Shown here: positions 51,431-60,126 of the stretch, piece by piece
Layout of the letters: each line of letters begins with the position of its first letter
How positions within the stretch are numbered: position 1 is the stretch's first letter
The notes under the pieces: model-generated
The model's input: the letters and a program-made list of their open reading frames with translations, nothing else
Databases searched by the model: none
Told to the model about the DNA's origin: nothing
Assembly (NCBI RefSeq): GCF_900130055.1
Contig: NZ_FQXU01000003.1
Span: 151,627-215,626 of the forward strand
Length of the DNA stretch: 64,000 bases
Source: Clostridium intestinale DSM 6191
Lineage (GTDB): Bacteria; Bacillota; Clostridia; Clostridiales; Clostridiaceae
Reading direction: 5' to 3'
Made by a program: the position numbers and the translations under genes

Positions 51431-52027
51431 ATGATTTTAAAAAAAGCATGTACGATAACTTTAGTATTAAGTATTTTATCAGGAACAACAGCTTTAGCTG
51501 CAACAACTACAAACAGCAATAAGAACATTTTAGATTCACAATATCAGTCAGAAAAATCTTCTGAACTTGGGCTGAATTTAACTCAATATACATACATAAA
51601 TGCACCAGAAGATATTCGTAAGATGCATGAAGAAAACTGTATATTAATAGGTAAAACGGTTAATTTAGATGACGTTATTTATGTCCCTTCTGTAAATAAA
51701 TTAAACGAAGTGATGTATAGTAATAGTAACTCCACATATTTGAATAATGCGTGGGCTCTTGATAATGGAAATAGAATAGAATTTTATTTAAGAGGAACTT
51801 GGTATACTGTTTATAAAAGCACCTATGTAGGATATAACTATACAACTAGTGGGATTCCAGTATACTTATTACAACATCTATTGATATTGAAGGGGTATGA
51901 TGTTGGAATAATGGATGGAGTTTTTGGGTCTAAAACCCATAGTGCCTTAATTAATTATCAAAGTAGTAGAGGGCTATCTGTAGATGCAATATGTGGACAA
52001 AATACCTGGAGCTCTTTTTGGTGGTAA
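51431..52027 (+). CDS. Secreted peptidoglycan-binding protein
   Basis: 198 residues from ATG after AGGGGTGG; the ATG at 51386 has no site. Signal peptide about 1-25 (ITLVLSILSGTTALAA). The C-terminal ~60 residues form a peptidoglycan-binding repeat (LLILKGYDVGIMDGVFGSKTH, then LSVDAICGQNTW), related to the repeats of the prophage endolysin. No hydrolase domain. It may bind the cell wall or spore cortex. Confidence 0.82.
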   Translation: MILKKACTITLVLSILSGTTALAATTTNSNKNILDSQYQSEKSSELGLNLTQYTYINAPEDIRKMHEENCILIGKTVNLDDVIYVPSVNKLNEVMYSNSNSTYLNNAWALDNGNRIEFYLRGTWYTVYKSTYVGYNYTTSGIPVYLLQHLLILKGYDVGIMDGVFGSKTHSALINYQSSRGLSVDAICGQNTWSSFWW

Positions 52028-52076
52028 ATATAAAAGCTAAATATTTAATAGATTTTTTAATATTTTAAGAAAACTA

Positions 52077-52121
52077 AAAGACATCAAAACCTGAATGAAT
52101 AAAGGGTTTGATGTCTTTTTA
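52077..52121 (+). terminator. Terminator after peptidoglycan-binding gene
   Basis: AAAAGACATCAAA pairs with TTTGATGTCTTTT, and the stem extends with ACC/GGG. T-rich end. Confidence 0.88.
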
Positions 52122-52147
52122 TATTTTATAAACTTATTTTTTTAGAG

Positions 52148-52192
52148 ATATGACTTGTGGTCAATTTGTTGTGAAGAAAAAATAAAAAGTAT
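52148..52192 (-). repeat. Possible third relic of the integrase-end junction
   Basis: ATGACTTGTGGTCAATTTGT and the next ~25 bases resemble 6627-6675 (repeat TTTGTGGCCAATTTGTGGCC plus the int stop region), with about three-quarters of the bases shared by eye. No tRNA core next to it. It may mark the end of a further eroded element. Confidence 0.4.
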
Positions 52193-52251
52193 CTTAAAAA
52201 GGCTTAAAAGAATATTTTAATTATATATATAATAATTAACAGGGGAATAAT

Positions 52252-53280
52252 ATGAAAAGTTTCATTTCAAAAACCTTAAATGGTTCATTTAAATATATAG
52301 ATTTAAGAGAATTAGGTATAGAACAATTAAGAGAATGTAATTTTATGAATAAAAAAGAAAATAGAGATAATGAACGTGTTGGTATTATTTTACCTAATCA
52401 GCGAGAAGAGAGATGGAAAAGAGATAAATCTGCTATGGAGAAAGAAGGAAAGATAAGAGATCTAAGTTTGATATTTGAGTATAACGATTTTGAAATGGAT
52501 AAGCAAATTGAAGCAATTAACAAATTAATATTAGAAGAGGTGGACGTATTAATTATATGTCCAATAAATGGAGAAGGAGAACCAGAGGCCATTGAGAAGG
52601 CTAAAAAGAGAGGTATTAAGGTAATATCGTATGATGTACTTGCAATGAATAGTGATATAGATTTATTTGTTTCCTTTAACCTCATGAGGGTAGGAGAACT
52701 CCAAGGTAAATATCTTATAGGAAAAGTACCTAGAGGTAATTACATTATTTTATTAGGAGAACCGAATGGGGAGGTTTTTATAGAAGGGGCAATGGAATAT
52801 ATTATGCCCTTAGTTTATACAGGGAATATAAAAATTATCACTCAAGAAAAGGTAGAAAGATGGAGTCCTGATTACGCTTATAATATTGTAAAAAATTCTT
52901 TAATTCAATATGAAAATAATATTGATGCTGTCTTGGCTCCAAACGATGCAATAGCAGGCGCTGTAATAGAGGCCTTGGACGAAGAAAATTTGGCTGGAAA
53001 AGTTGCTGTAACTGGTCAGGATGCAGACATTTCTGCAATTAGGAGGATTATTGAAGGTACTCAATCCATGACAGTACTTAAAGATACTAATGAATTAGCC
53101 TGGGTTGCTATAAATGCCGCAATTAAATTAATAAAAGGTGAACAGAAAATCACGTATAAGTCAGTTAATAATGGGAAGATAAATGTTCCTTCAATACTAA
53201 CTAATCCAATATTAGTTGATAAAAACAATGTATACTCTATTCTTAATGAAACAGGATATTATAAAAATTATATTATATAA
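52252..53280 (+). CDS. Sugar-binding-protein-like protein lacking export signal
   Basis: 342 residues. From about residue 40 it follows the periplasmic-binding-protein class I fold of ribose/xylose-binding proteins (VGIILPNQREERWKRD, VDVLIICPINGEGEPEAIEKA, VLAPNDAIAGAVIEAL, VAVTGQDADISAIRRI). The N-terminus has no signal peptide or lipobox, and no transporter genes are near. It may serve as a cytosolic sensor, or the signal was lost. Ribosome site CAGGGGA is modest. Confidence 0.78.
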   Translation: MKSFISKTLNGSFKYIDLRELGIEQLRECNFMNKKENRDNERVGIILPNQREERWKRDKSAMEKEGKIRDLSLIFEYNDFEMDKQIEAINKLILEEVDVLIICPINGEGEPEAIEKAKKRGIKVISYDVLAMNSDIDLFVSFNLMRVGELQGKYLIGKVPRGNYIILLGEPNGEVFIEGAMEYIMPLVYTGNIKIITQEKVERWSPDYAYNIVKNSLIQYENNIDAVLAPNDAIAGAVIEALDEENLAGKVAVTGQDADISAIRRIIEGTQSMTVLKDTNELAWVAINAAIKLIKGEQKITYKSVNNGKINVPSILTNPILVDKNNVYSILNETGYYKNYII

Positions 53281-53313
53281 GATACTAAGTTGTTAGACTT
53301 TTTTATTATAGAA

Positions 53314-53470
53314 AGTCATATTTGAAGAAGCCTAAGCTTCAACAAATATGACTCTACAAAAGGGGTAATTTATATATTTGCGTATCGAGAGGATACCAAT
53401 GCTTTGAAACGAAATACATGCCAATTAGTAAAATTACTTTTAGGAAGATGATACATCTATAGTTTAGTCG
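53314..53470 (+). repeat. Third copy of the hairpin-led non-coding element
   Basis: Hairpin AGTCATATTTG (53314-53324)/CAAATATGACT (53343-53353) with inner GAAG/CTTC. The following ~120 bases (GGGTAATTTATATAT, GAGGATACCAA, TTTTAGGAA) match those after the copy at 48350. No ORF. Confidence 0.75.
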
Positions 53471-53487
53471 AAATATATAAATTTATA

Positions 53488-53736
53488 CTATTTTTTTTTG
53501 CTTTTTGAGGGACTTGAAAGAGCCTCAATTTTATCATTTAACTCATCTAATTGCTTTTTAAATTTTTCTTTTACTTTAATAAGTTGTTTTATTTTTGGAT
53601 CCAAATTTTTTAATAATTTAGTATTATTAGACTGATCATCTTTTAAATTATCTATATCTTCACTAATTGTTTTATAACCAAAATCTAATTCAGAATAGAT
53701 CTTATCTAGCAATTCAAGTAAATCTTTATCTTCCAA
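53488..53736 (-). CDS. Small coiled-coil protein
   Basis: 82 residues. Almost wholly helical heptad pattern (LLELLDKIYSELDFGYKTI, then IKQLIKVKEKFKKQLDELNDKI) with a Lys-rich end. GGAGTG before the ATG on the minus strand. It recalls small clostridial phage proteins, but no function is known. Confidence 0.68.
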   Translation of the reverse strand: MEDKDLLELLDKIYSELDFGYKTISEDIDNLKDDQSNNTKLLKNLDPKIKQLIKVKEKFKKQLDELNDKIEALSSPSKSKKK

Positions 53737-53930
53737 TTATAGACACTCCTCTAACTAATAATAAGGCTTATAGTATTAGTATATATTTAATATGTTAAAT
53801 ATAGAATTGAGTTCAATTTTAAGCAACAAATTAATTAAACTTGAATATATAATTATTAAGGAAATTTTTTTACTAAAGAATATACCTTATTATAAACTTT
53901 TCACTTTAAGATGTAAGGGGTGAGTCTAAT

Positions 53931-54182
53931 ATGGATTTTGTAAGTTTAATTACAGATAATGCACTTATTTTAGTGCCTGCATTATATGTCTTAGGAATGA
54001 TATTTAAGGGAACTGAAAAGATACAAGATAAATATATACCTTTGATATTATTGCCAATAGGAATAGCTGGTGCAATTGCTTTAATAGGATTTAGTGTACA
54101 AGGATTTGTACAAGGGATATTAGTAGTTGGTGCAGCTGTTTATGCTAATCAATTGGTTAAACAATTTAAAAAAGATGAATAA
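53931..54182 (+). CDS. Phage holin, Hol44/superfamily V-like
   Basis: 83 residues. Two to three hydrophobic helices (about 10-25, 39-55, 57-72) and a KKDE tail, with the pattern ALILVPALYVLGMIFKGTEKI and KYIPLILLPIGIAG typical of Hol44-type holins. AAGGGGTGAG ribosome site. Found alone with no endolysin, so it is probably a remnant of another prophage or a host lysis-related gene. Confidence 0.8.
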   Translation: MDFVSLITDNALILVPALYVLGMIFKGTEKIQDKYIPLILLPIGIAGAIALIGFSVQGFVQGILVVGAAVYANQLVKQFKKDE

Positions 54183-54353
54183 TTGGGGAGGATATCCTCC
54201 CTTAAACTATGGAATTTTAGTTCTTTATAAAAATATTATTATAATTGACATAAATAATGTTCAAATATTAAAGAGATGAATAATATAGTAGTGAGAATGT
54301 ATATAAGTATTAAACCTATAAATAAGTTTATAGTAAAAACTTAGGAGGAAAAC

Positions 54354-54545
54354 ATGGGAAGAATACTTCTTTTAATAGAAAAAAAAAGATTTGAACTAAA
54401 TAAAGCTATAGAGATATTTGGGATTAATGATTATAGAGTTTTAATTATAAGTGAAGAGCTTGATAAATTGATAACTATAGAACAACGGATGAGGCTATGG
54501 CTAGCATATACTGGATTTTATACTAAAATTAATATGGTAAAATAA
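54354..54545 (+). CDS. Second Spo0E-like sporulation regulator
   Basis: 63 residues, the same length as the prophage copy at 20860, with S33 and D37 in SEELDKL at the same positions and 25-30 shared residues by eye. GGAGG before the ATG. Probable Spo0A~P phosphatase. Lies next to a stray holin gene, so it may be a leftover from a prophage or the host's own copy. Confidence 0.85.
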   Translation: MGRILLLIEKKRFELNKAIEIFGINDYRVLIISEELDKLITIEQRMRLWLAYTGFYTKINMVK

Positions 54546-54556
54546 AGATACCTTCT

Positions 54557-54580
54557 TAGCCCTTAGGGGCTATTTTTTTA
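54557..54580 (+). terminator. Terminator after Spo0E-like gene
   Basis: TAGCCC-TTAG-GGGCTA hairpin followed by seven T's. Confidence 0.9.
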
Positions 54581-54646
54581 TATACATAATATGGTATAAT
54601 TAACTTGTTAAGGTGAATAAACTAATTAATTTTGGAGGTGTTATTT

Positions 54647-55201
54647 ATGGATAATCTAAGTACAATAGCAATTTCAAAAATAGCTGATATATTATCAACA
54701 GGTGATATACTGGTACCTACAGCAGGGATTTGGGAGAAAATATTTTGCAATTCTGGATTAAGTAGTTATTATGAAGAGAGTAAAGATAATTTAGAGGTTG
54801 TTTTTATGAACAATAAATACACACATAATCCTTTATGTTATTCTGAACTTAAGAAAATATTTATAGAATTATATGATAGTAATAATATTATGGAAGTATT
54901 ACAAAACATAATAGATAAAATAAGTATATATAATGTGTTTCATGAAAATATTAATTTAAAAATGAACATTACGTTTTATATGGTTGATATAGTAGAACAT
55001 TTAAAGAGAAAGGTGTTAACATATAGATTAAAAATACTTGATAAGTATCCAAGTAAAGAATTTAAAGAATTAAGAAATAATATAAGAGATTTGGGATTTG
55101 ATTTTATTTTTAAAGAAGGAGAAGATATAAAACTAATTATTGTAGCTAAAGATTTATTACAAGAAAAATTAAATGCAAGTTTAATAAATTCAGCATCCTA
55201 A
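54647..55201 (+). CDS. Protein of unknown function, 184 aa
   Basis: Start chosen at the ATG seven bases after GGAGGTG (MDNLSTIAIS), since the upstream TTG is part of that site. All helical by pattern, no membrane segment, one notable Cys. It sits between two terminators as a single gene. I do not recognise the family. The helical pattern recalls HEPN- or AbiJ-like domains, but no motif confirms that. Confidence 0.7.
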   Translation: MDNLSTIAISKIADILSTGDILVPTAGIWEKIFCNSGLSSYYEESKDNLEVVFMNNKYTHNPLCYSELKKIFIELYDSNNIMEVLQNIIDKISIYNVFHENINLKMNITFYMVDIVEHLKRKVLTYRLKILDKYPSKEFKELRNNIRDLGFDFIFKEGEDIKLIIVAKDLLQEKLNASLINSAS

Positions 55202-55222
55202 TGAAAACATTTACCTATATAA

Positions 55223-55268
55223 ATAGACTAAGAGTACTATAAAAAAGTACTTTTAGTCTATTTTTTTA
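55223..55268 (+). terminator. Terminator after the 184-aa gene
   Basis: ATAGACTAAGAGTACT pairs with AGTACTTTTAGTCTAT with little mismatch and runs into T's. Confidence 0.9.
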
Positions 55269-55332
55269 TAATTTAATATATGTGAGTATTTAATTCAATT
55301 ATGGATAAAATTATATTTAGGAGGTGTTTAAA

Positions 55333-55506
55333 GTGAAAAAAGAAGAAATTATATCTATTCATATAGATATATTAAGAGAAAGACTTGAGCATTTAATAGA
55401 GATAAAGGAAAATAATTTAATAGATGAAGAAGTAATTTATGCTAGTAATCTTTTAAATGAAGCGTTAAATAAATATAATAATTTGGTTCATAACGTAAAG
55501 ATTTAA
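55333..55506 (+). CDS. Degenerate Spo0E-like protein
   Basis: 57 residues from GTG eight bases after GGAGG. Two-helix pattern (IDILRERLEHLIEIKENN, then YASNLLNEALNKY) matches Spo0E-like proteins, but the signature reads SNLLN instead of SxxxD: the expected Asp is Asn42. It may be inactive as a phosphatase or have another partner. It lies 18 bases upstream of the GGDEF-EAL gene, probably in one operon. Confidence 0.65.
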   Translation: MKKEEIISIHIDILRERLEHLIEIKENNLIDEEVIYASNLLNEALNKYNNLVHNVKI

Positions 55507-55524
55507 TTCTGAATAGGTGACGAA

Positions 55525-57135
55525 ATGTTTAAAAATTCATTTAACTTAAGAAAAGTAAAAAAATATAAAGACTTAGGAGCTGGAATAAACCCAAGAAAAG
55601 AAGCCTTGAAAATAGCATTAGTTTATTTAATATTAGGAGTATTCTGGATTAAAACATCAGACTTCTTATTAGAAAAACTGGCAAAAGATAATAGAGTTTA
55701 TTGGGCAATACAAACATATAAAGGGTGGATATATGTCTTAATTACTATGTGCGTAATTTATATTTTAATTGCTAAAAAAATATTGTTATTAGAGAAAGCT
55801 TTTGTTGAACTGAATAATAGTAATAGAAAATTAGATAAATTAGCTTATTATGATACCTTAAGTAATCTACCTAATAGTGCTTTTTTTAAACTTACAGTTA
55901 ATGAGTTAATAAATAATAAAAATATAAAAAACAACAAGTTTGCTTTGGTATATATAGACATTGATGATTTTAAAAACATAAATAATACTTTAGGATACAC
56001 CTTAGGAGATAAGCTTATAATATATATATCAAATATATTGAAATATCAAGTTAAAGAAGAGGATTTTGCATCTAGGTTTGGTGGAGATGAATTCACAATT
56101 CTTTTTACCAATATTGAAAAGAATGTTGATGTTGTTTATAAAATAGAAGAGCTTTTAAATATACTCAGAAGACCTTGGAAACTGGAGGGTCAAGAGTTTT
56201 TTATTTCCTATAGCGTAGGAATAGCTATTTATAAAGACCATGGAAGTGACTTTAATGAACTTCTTAAAAATGCTAATACAGCTATGTTTGAAGTAAAGCG
56301 TAGAAGTAAAAATGGATATACTTTTTATAATCATGATATGGAAAAAAGAATTTTGGAAAAAATTAATTTAATTAATGAAATGAAACATGCTATTGGTAAG
56401 GATGAATTTATGTTGTATTATCAGCCTATAATAAGATTAGAAGACAATACAGTTTATGGTTTTGAAGCCTTAATAAGATGGTATAAACCGAATAAGGGTT
56501 TTATATCTCCCATGAATTTTATACCTTTATCTGAAGAGATAGGGTATATAGACCAAATAAGTAGGTGGGTATTAAAGTCAGCTTTTGAGCAAATAAAAGA
56601 GTGGAGGGAAAATGGAGTTAGTGGTTTAGTTATAGGAATAAATATATCAGGAAAATTACTAATAAATGATGATATAGTAGATTATATAGCTGAGCTGTTA
56701 GATTTATATAAAATAGATAGTAAAAGTATAAAATTAGAGATTACAGAAACGGCAATAATGACTAATTTAGAAGAAGCTATAAAAGTACTTAGAAAAATGA
56801 GGTCTATGGGATTACAATTATCTCTTGATGATTTTGGGACAGGATATTCCTCATTAACATATCTAAAAAAGCTACCTATGAATATGGTAAAGCTTGATAA
56901 AGAGTTTATTAATAATATTTTTTCAAGTGATCAAGATAAAATAGTTGTAGAGTCTGTAATAAATCTTATAAAGGATTTAAAGTTAAAAATTGTAGCTGAG
57001 GGAATAGAGACAAAAGAACAGTTAGATTTTTTGAAGAATAATCAATGTGATTTTGGGCAAGGGTATTATTTTAGTAAACCTGTGCCAAAAGATGAGTGTA
57101 TACATATTATAACAAACATTAATTGTCTAAAATGA
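55525..57135 (+). CDS. GGDEF-EAL cyclic-di-GMP signalling protein
   Basis: 536 residues. Two membrane helices (about 27-47 and 65-85), a GGDEF domain (about 105-265, RFGGDEF intact at about 184-190) and an EAL domain (about 285-530, FEALIRW, ITETAIM, DDFGTGYSS, AEGIET, all key motifs present). Both synthesis and hydrolysis of cyclic-di-GMP are therefore possible; which dominates cannot be told. Placed downstream of a degenerate Spo0E-like gene. Confidence 0.93.
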   Translation: MFKNSFNLRKVKKYKDLGAGINPRKEALKIALVYLILGVFWIKTSDFLLEKLAKDNRVYWAIQTYKGWIYVLITMCVIYILIAKKILLLEKAFVELNNSNRKLDKLAYYDTLSNLPNSAFFKLTVNELINNKNIKNNKFALVYIDIDDFKNINNTLGYTLGDKLIIYISNILKYQVKEEDFASRFGGDEFTILFTNIEKNVDVVYKIEELLNILRRPWKLEGQEFFISYSVGIAIYKDHGSDFNELLKNANTAMFEVKRRSKNGYTFYNHDMEKRILEKINLINEMKHAIGKDEFMLYYQPIIRLEDNTVYGFEALIRWYKPNKGFISPMNFIPLSEEIGYIDQISRWVLKSAFEQIKEWRENGVSGLVIGINISGKLLINDDIVDYIAELLDLYKIDSKSIKLEITETAIMTNLEEAIKVLRKMRSMGLQLSLDDFGTGYSSLTYLKKLPMNMVKLDKEFINNIFSSDQDKIVVESVINLIKDLKLKIVAEGIETKEQLDFLKNNQCDFGQGYYFSKPVPKDECIHIITNINCLK

Positions 57136-57140
57136 TTTTG

Positions 57141-57180
57141 AGAGACTGCAAGAATTAACTTAGTAGTCTTTTTATTTTTT
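57141..57180 (+). terminator. Probable terminator after the GGDEF-EAL gene
   Basis: AGACTGC pairs with GTAGTCT (five Watson-Crick pairs plus G-T) around a 13-base loop, then a T-rich tract. Weak stem. Confidence 0.55.
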
Positions 57181-57294
57181 TCAAAAGATTAATTTTAAAA
57201 TTTCATAATAAAAACTTAATTTGTCTATATATAATTCGACATTAATTAAAAAGTGCGAATATTAAGCTTAAGCGAAGTGGTTAAAATTTGAGTA

Positions 57295-57324
57295 TTGACT
57301 AATTTAAACTAATTGATATATAAT
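57295..57324 (+). promoter_or_regulatory. Promoter of the purine permease gene
   Basis: TTGACT (57295-57300), 18-base spacer, TATAAT (57319-57324). Predicted start of transcription near 57331, giving an 88-base leader. Confidence 0.75.
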
Positions 57325-57340
57325 AATATTCGTTGATTTT

Positions 57341-57390
57341 GTTTCTCACACAAATTAAATAGAGTAATTTGTCATATTATGTGTGGAAAC
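57341..57390 (+). other. Structured 5' leader of the permease mRNA
   Basis: GTTTC/GAAAC and CACACA/TGTGTG (one bulged T) form an outer stem, and AAATTA/TAATTT an inner one. It ends ~12 bases before the ribosome site. It does not show the loop motifs of the known purine riboswitch. Could be an RNA regulator of translation. Confidence 0.5.
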
Positions 57391-57418
57391 ACAATATATT
57401 AAGAAAAGGGGATTAATA

Positions 57419-58801
57419 ATGGAAAAATTGACTTTAAAGGAAAAGTTTCTTCCTATTTTTACAAATAAGAATGTTGATTTCAAAAAAGAAATAATAGCTG
57501 GAATTACAACATTTTTAACAATGGCTTACATAATAGCTGTTAACCCATCTATTTTAAGTGCAACAGGAATGCCTGTAGGGGCATTAGTTACAGCAACTTG
57601 TTTAACTGCTGGTGTAACAACTATTTTTATGGGATTATATGCAAATTTACCTTTTGCTTTAGCACCAGGTATGGGGTTAAATGCTTATTTTGCTTTTTCA
57701 GTATGTATTACAATGGGAATATCTTGGGAAATAGCATTAACAGCCGTTTTTGTTGAAGGAATTATTTTTATATTTTTATCTTTATTTAAAGTAAGAGAAG
57801 CAGTTGTAAATGGTATACCAACTAATCTAAAACATGCAGTTACTGCTGGTATTGGATTATTTATAGCATTTATAGGTTTTACTGGTAGTGGCATTGTTGT
57901 GAAAAATGACTCTACATTAGTTGGAATGGGAAGTTTTACAACACCTTCAGTTGTTGTTACCTGTATAGGATTATTAGCTATAGTTATTATACAAAAGAAA
58001 AATATTAAAGGAGCAATGCTTCTAGGAATAGTAGTTTCTACAGTGGTTGCATGGGGATATGCATTAATTAATTCAGAAGGTGCCGCTGCATTTAACATAT
58101 TCTTGCCACAAGGTATCTTTAAGTTTGAATCAATTGCACCAATAGCTGGTAAAGTTGATTTTGGCTACATGATGGATCCAAACAACATTTTAAACTTTGT
58201 TGTTATAGTATTTACATTTTTATTTGTAGATTTTTTTGATACAGTTGGAACTTTAGTTGGTGTTGCATCAAGAGCTAAGATGTTAGATAAAGATGGAAAC
58301 TTACCTAATGCAGGAAGAGCTTTATTAGTGGATGCTATAGGTACTACAGCAGGTGCTTTAGTTGGTACATCTACAGTAACAACATATGTTGAAAGTTCAA
58401 CTGGAATCAGTGAAGGAGGAAGAACTGGATATACTTCTATAGTAACAGGAGTATTATTCTTAATTGCTATGTTCTTCTCACCATTATTTATAGCGATACC
58501 ATCTGCTGCTACTGCGCCAGCACTAATTTATGTTGGATTTTTAATGATGGGAGCAGTTAAGGAAATAGAGTTTGATGACTTATCAGAAGGAATACCAGCA
58601 TTTTTAACTACTGCTTTAATGCCAATGACTTACAGCATAGGTGATGGTTTAACTATAGGTGTTTTAGCTTATGTATTTATAAATGTTTTAGTGAATTTAT
58701 TTTCTAAAAAAGAAGATAAGAAAAAAGTTTCACCAGTTATGATAGTACTTGCTATAATATTTGTAATAAAATTAACACTTCATTATTTTACTGCAGTATA
58801 A
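57419..58801 (+). CDS. Purine permease, AzgA-type NCS2 family
   Basis: 460 residues from the ATG after AAAAGGGG; an upstream start at 57383 would lie in the leader hairpin. About 12-14 membrane helices. AzgA-like motifs: GITTFLTMAYIIAVNPSIL near the start, PGMGLNAYFAF near 83 and FFDTVGTLVGVA near 270. Imports guanine/hypoxanthine (PbuG, PbuO in Bacillus) or adenine by proton symport. Single-gene unit with its own promoter and terminator. Confidence 0.93.
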   Translation: MEKLTLKEKFLPIFTNKNVDFKKEIIAGITTFLTMAYIIAVNPSILSATGMPVGALVTATCLTAGVTTIFMGLYANLPFALAPGMGLNAYFAFSVCITMGISWEIALTAVFVEGIIFIFLSLFKVREAVVNGIPTNLKHAVTAGIGLFIAFIGFTGSGIVVKNDSTLVGMGSFTTPSVVVTCIGLLAIVIIQKKNIKGAMLLGIVVSTVVAWGYALINSEGAAAFNIFLPQGIFKFESIAPIAGKVDFGYMMDPNNILNFVVIVFTFLFVDFFDTVGTLVGVASRAKMLDKDGNLPNAGRALLVDAIGTTAGALVGTSTVTTYVESSTGISEGGRTGYTSIVTGVLFLIAMFFSPLFIAIPSAATAPALIYVGFLMMGAVKEIEFDDLSEGIPAFLTTALMPMTYSIGDGLTIGVLAYVFINVLVNLFSKKEDKKKVSPVMIVLAIIFVIKLTLHYFTAV

Positions 58802-58819
58802 TACTTAGTAAGTTATTTG

Positions 58820-58853
58820 ATTGGCCATTACATTTTGTGATGGTCAATTTTTT
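58820..58853 (+). terminator. Terminator after permease gene
   Basis: ATTGGCCATTACA pairs with TGTGATGGTCAAT, 13 bp with two G-T pairs, then T's. Confidence 0.9.
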
Positions 58854-58960
58854 ACGAATTTAATTGTAAATTTTCTGTTAACAAACCATTGACCTAAGGT
58901 GTCATAAGGGTATATTATCTTAATATAGCTTAATAAACAAACTCTTAAGGGGGATAAAAA

Positions 58961-59842
58961 ATGGCAAGAAGCATGACTGGATTTGGTAGATCCACTAGCG
59001 CTGAAGGTAGCGATAAAATATTTACTCTAGAAATGAAAAGTGTAAATCACAGATATTTAGATATAAATATCAGGATGCCTAAGTCTATGATAAGTTTTGA
59101 AGATAGAATAAGAAGAATATTATCTCAGAGTTTAAATAGAGGTAAAATTGATTTATTCGTAAATTTAAAAAATTATCATAAAGGAGATCAAGTTACTAAA
59201 TTTAATGAGAGTTTAGCTGATAGCTATTTTAAATCCTTATTAGAGATAGAAAATAGATACGATGTAAAAAATGATATATCTGTTTCATTAATTGCTAGAT
59301 TTCCAGATGTTATAATGGTTGAAGAAAAAGAAGAAAACATAGAAGAACTATGGAGATGTCTTGAACCTCTACTTCATGAAGCCGTGACTATGATGGTAGA
59401 TATGAGGGAAAAAGAAGGAGCTAAGCTTAAGGAAGATATTATCTTAAAAACTAGAGAAATAAAAGAGCTAGTTAAGAGAGTAGAAGATAAATCAGGTACT
59501 ATTGTTGAAAGTTATAAGATAAAATTGCAAGATAGACTTAAAGAGCTAAAGAATATCGTCGATATTGACGATAGTAGAATAGCGATGGAAATAGCTATCT
59601 TTGCTGACAAGGCATCTATTGATGAGGAAATAACTAGACTATATTCCCACATAAATCAAGTTGTTGAAACATTTGATTTAAGTGAACCTATTGGAAGAAA
59701 ACTAGACTTCATAATTCAAGAAATGAATAGAGAAGCAAATACTATAGCTTCAAAATCATCCGATATTGAAATAACTAACATAGTTATTAATATAAAAAAT
59801 ATAATAGAGAAAATAAGAGAGCAGACTCAAAATATTGAGTAA
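58961..59842 (+). CDS. YicC family RNase
   Basis: 293 residues, normal length. Begins [11 protein letters not shown], with the YicC N-terminal pattern [18 protein letters not shown]. The C-terminal DUF1732 has [24 protein letters not shown] near 250. YicC-type proteins are endoribonucleases in Escherichia coli and Bacillus. First gene of the yicC-remA-gmk-rpoZ-coaBC operon, a conserved clostridial and Bacillus order. GGGGGA before the ATG. Confidence 0.96.
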   Translation: MARSMTGFGRSTSAEGSDKIFTLEMKSVNHRYLDINIRMPKSMISFEDRIRRILSQSLNRGKIDLFVNLKNYHKGDQVTKFNESLADSYFKSLLEIENRYDVKNDISVSLIARFPDVIMVEEKEENIEELWRCLEPLLHEAVTMMVDMREKEGAKLKEDIILKTREIKELVKRVEDKSGTIVESYKIKLQDRLKELKNIVDIDDSRIAMEIAIFADKASIDEEITRLYSHINQVVETFDLSEPIGRKLDFIIQEMNREANTIASKSSDIEITNIVINIKNIIEKIREQTQNIE

Positions 59843-59856
59843 CTAGGAGGAAAGAA

Positions 59857-60126
59857 ATGAGTATTAAATTAATTAATATTGGGTTTGGAAACATAGTTTC
59901 TGCTAATAGATTAGTTGCTATAGTTAGCCCAGAATCTGCCCCAATCAAAAGAATCATACAAGAGGCAAGAGATAGGGGTATGTTAATAGATGCTACATAC
60001 GGAAGAAGAACGAGAGCAGTTATAATTACTGATTCAGATCACGTTATATTATCAGCTGTACAACCAGAAACAGTAGCTCATAGATTATCAGCTAAGGATG
60101 AGGTTGTAGATGAGGTTGATGAATAA
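59857..60126 (+). CDS. remA: Extracellular matrix regulatory protein RemA (DUF370)
   Basis: 89 residues. DNA-binding regulator of biofilm matrix genes and osmotic response in Bacillus. [29 protein letters not shown] and the [17 protein letters not shown] segment are diagnostic. Always found between yicC and gmk. AGGAGG before the ATG; the last base overlaps gmk. Confidence 0.96.
   Translation: MSIKLINIGFGNIVSANRLVAIVSPESAPIKRIIQEARDRGMLIDATYGRRTRAVIITDSDHVILSAVQPETVAHRLSAKDEVVDEVDE

Noticed and set aside
57240-57418. Purine riboswitch before the purine permease
   Set aside because: The conserved junction and loop motifs of the guanine/adenine aptamer are missing, although a different hairpin is present.
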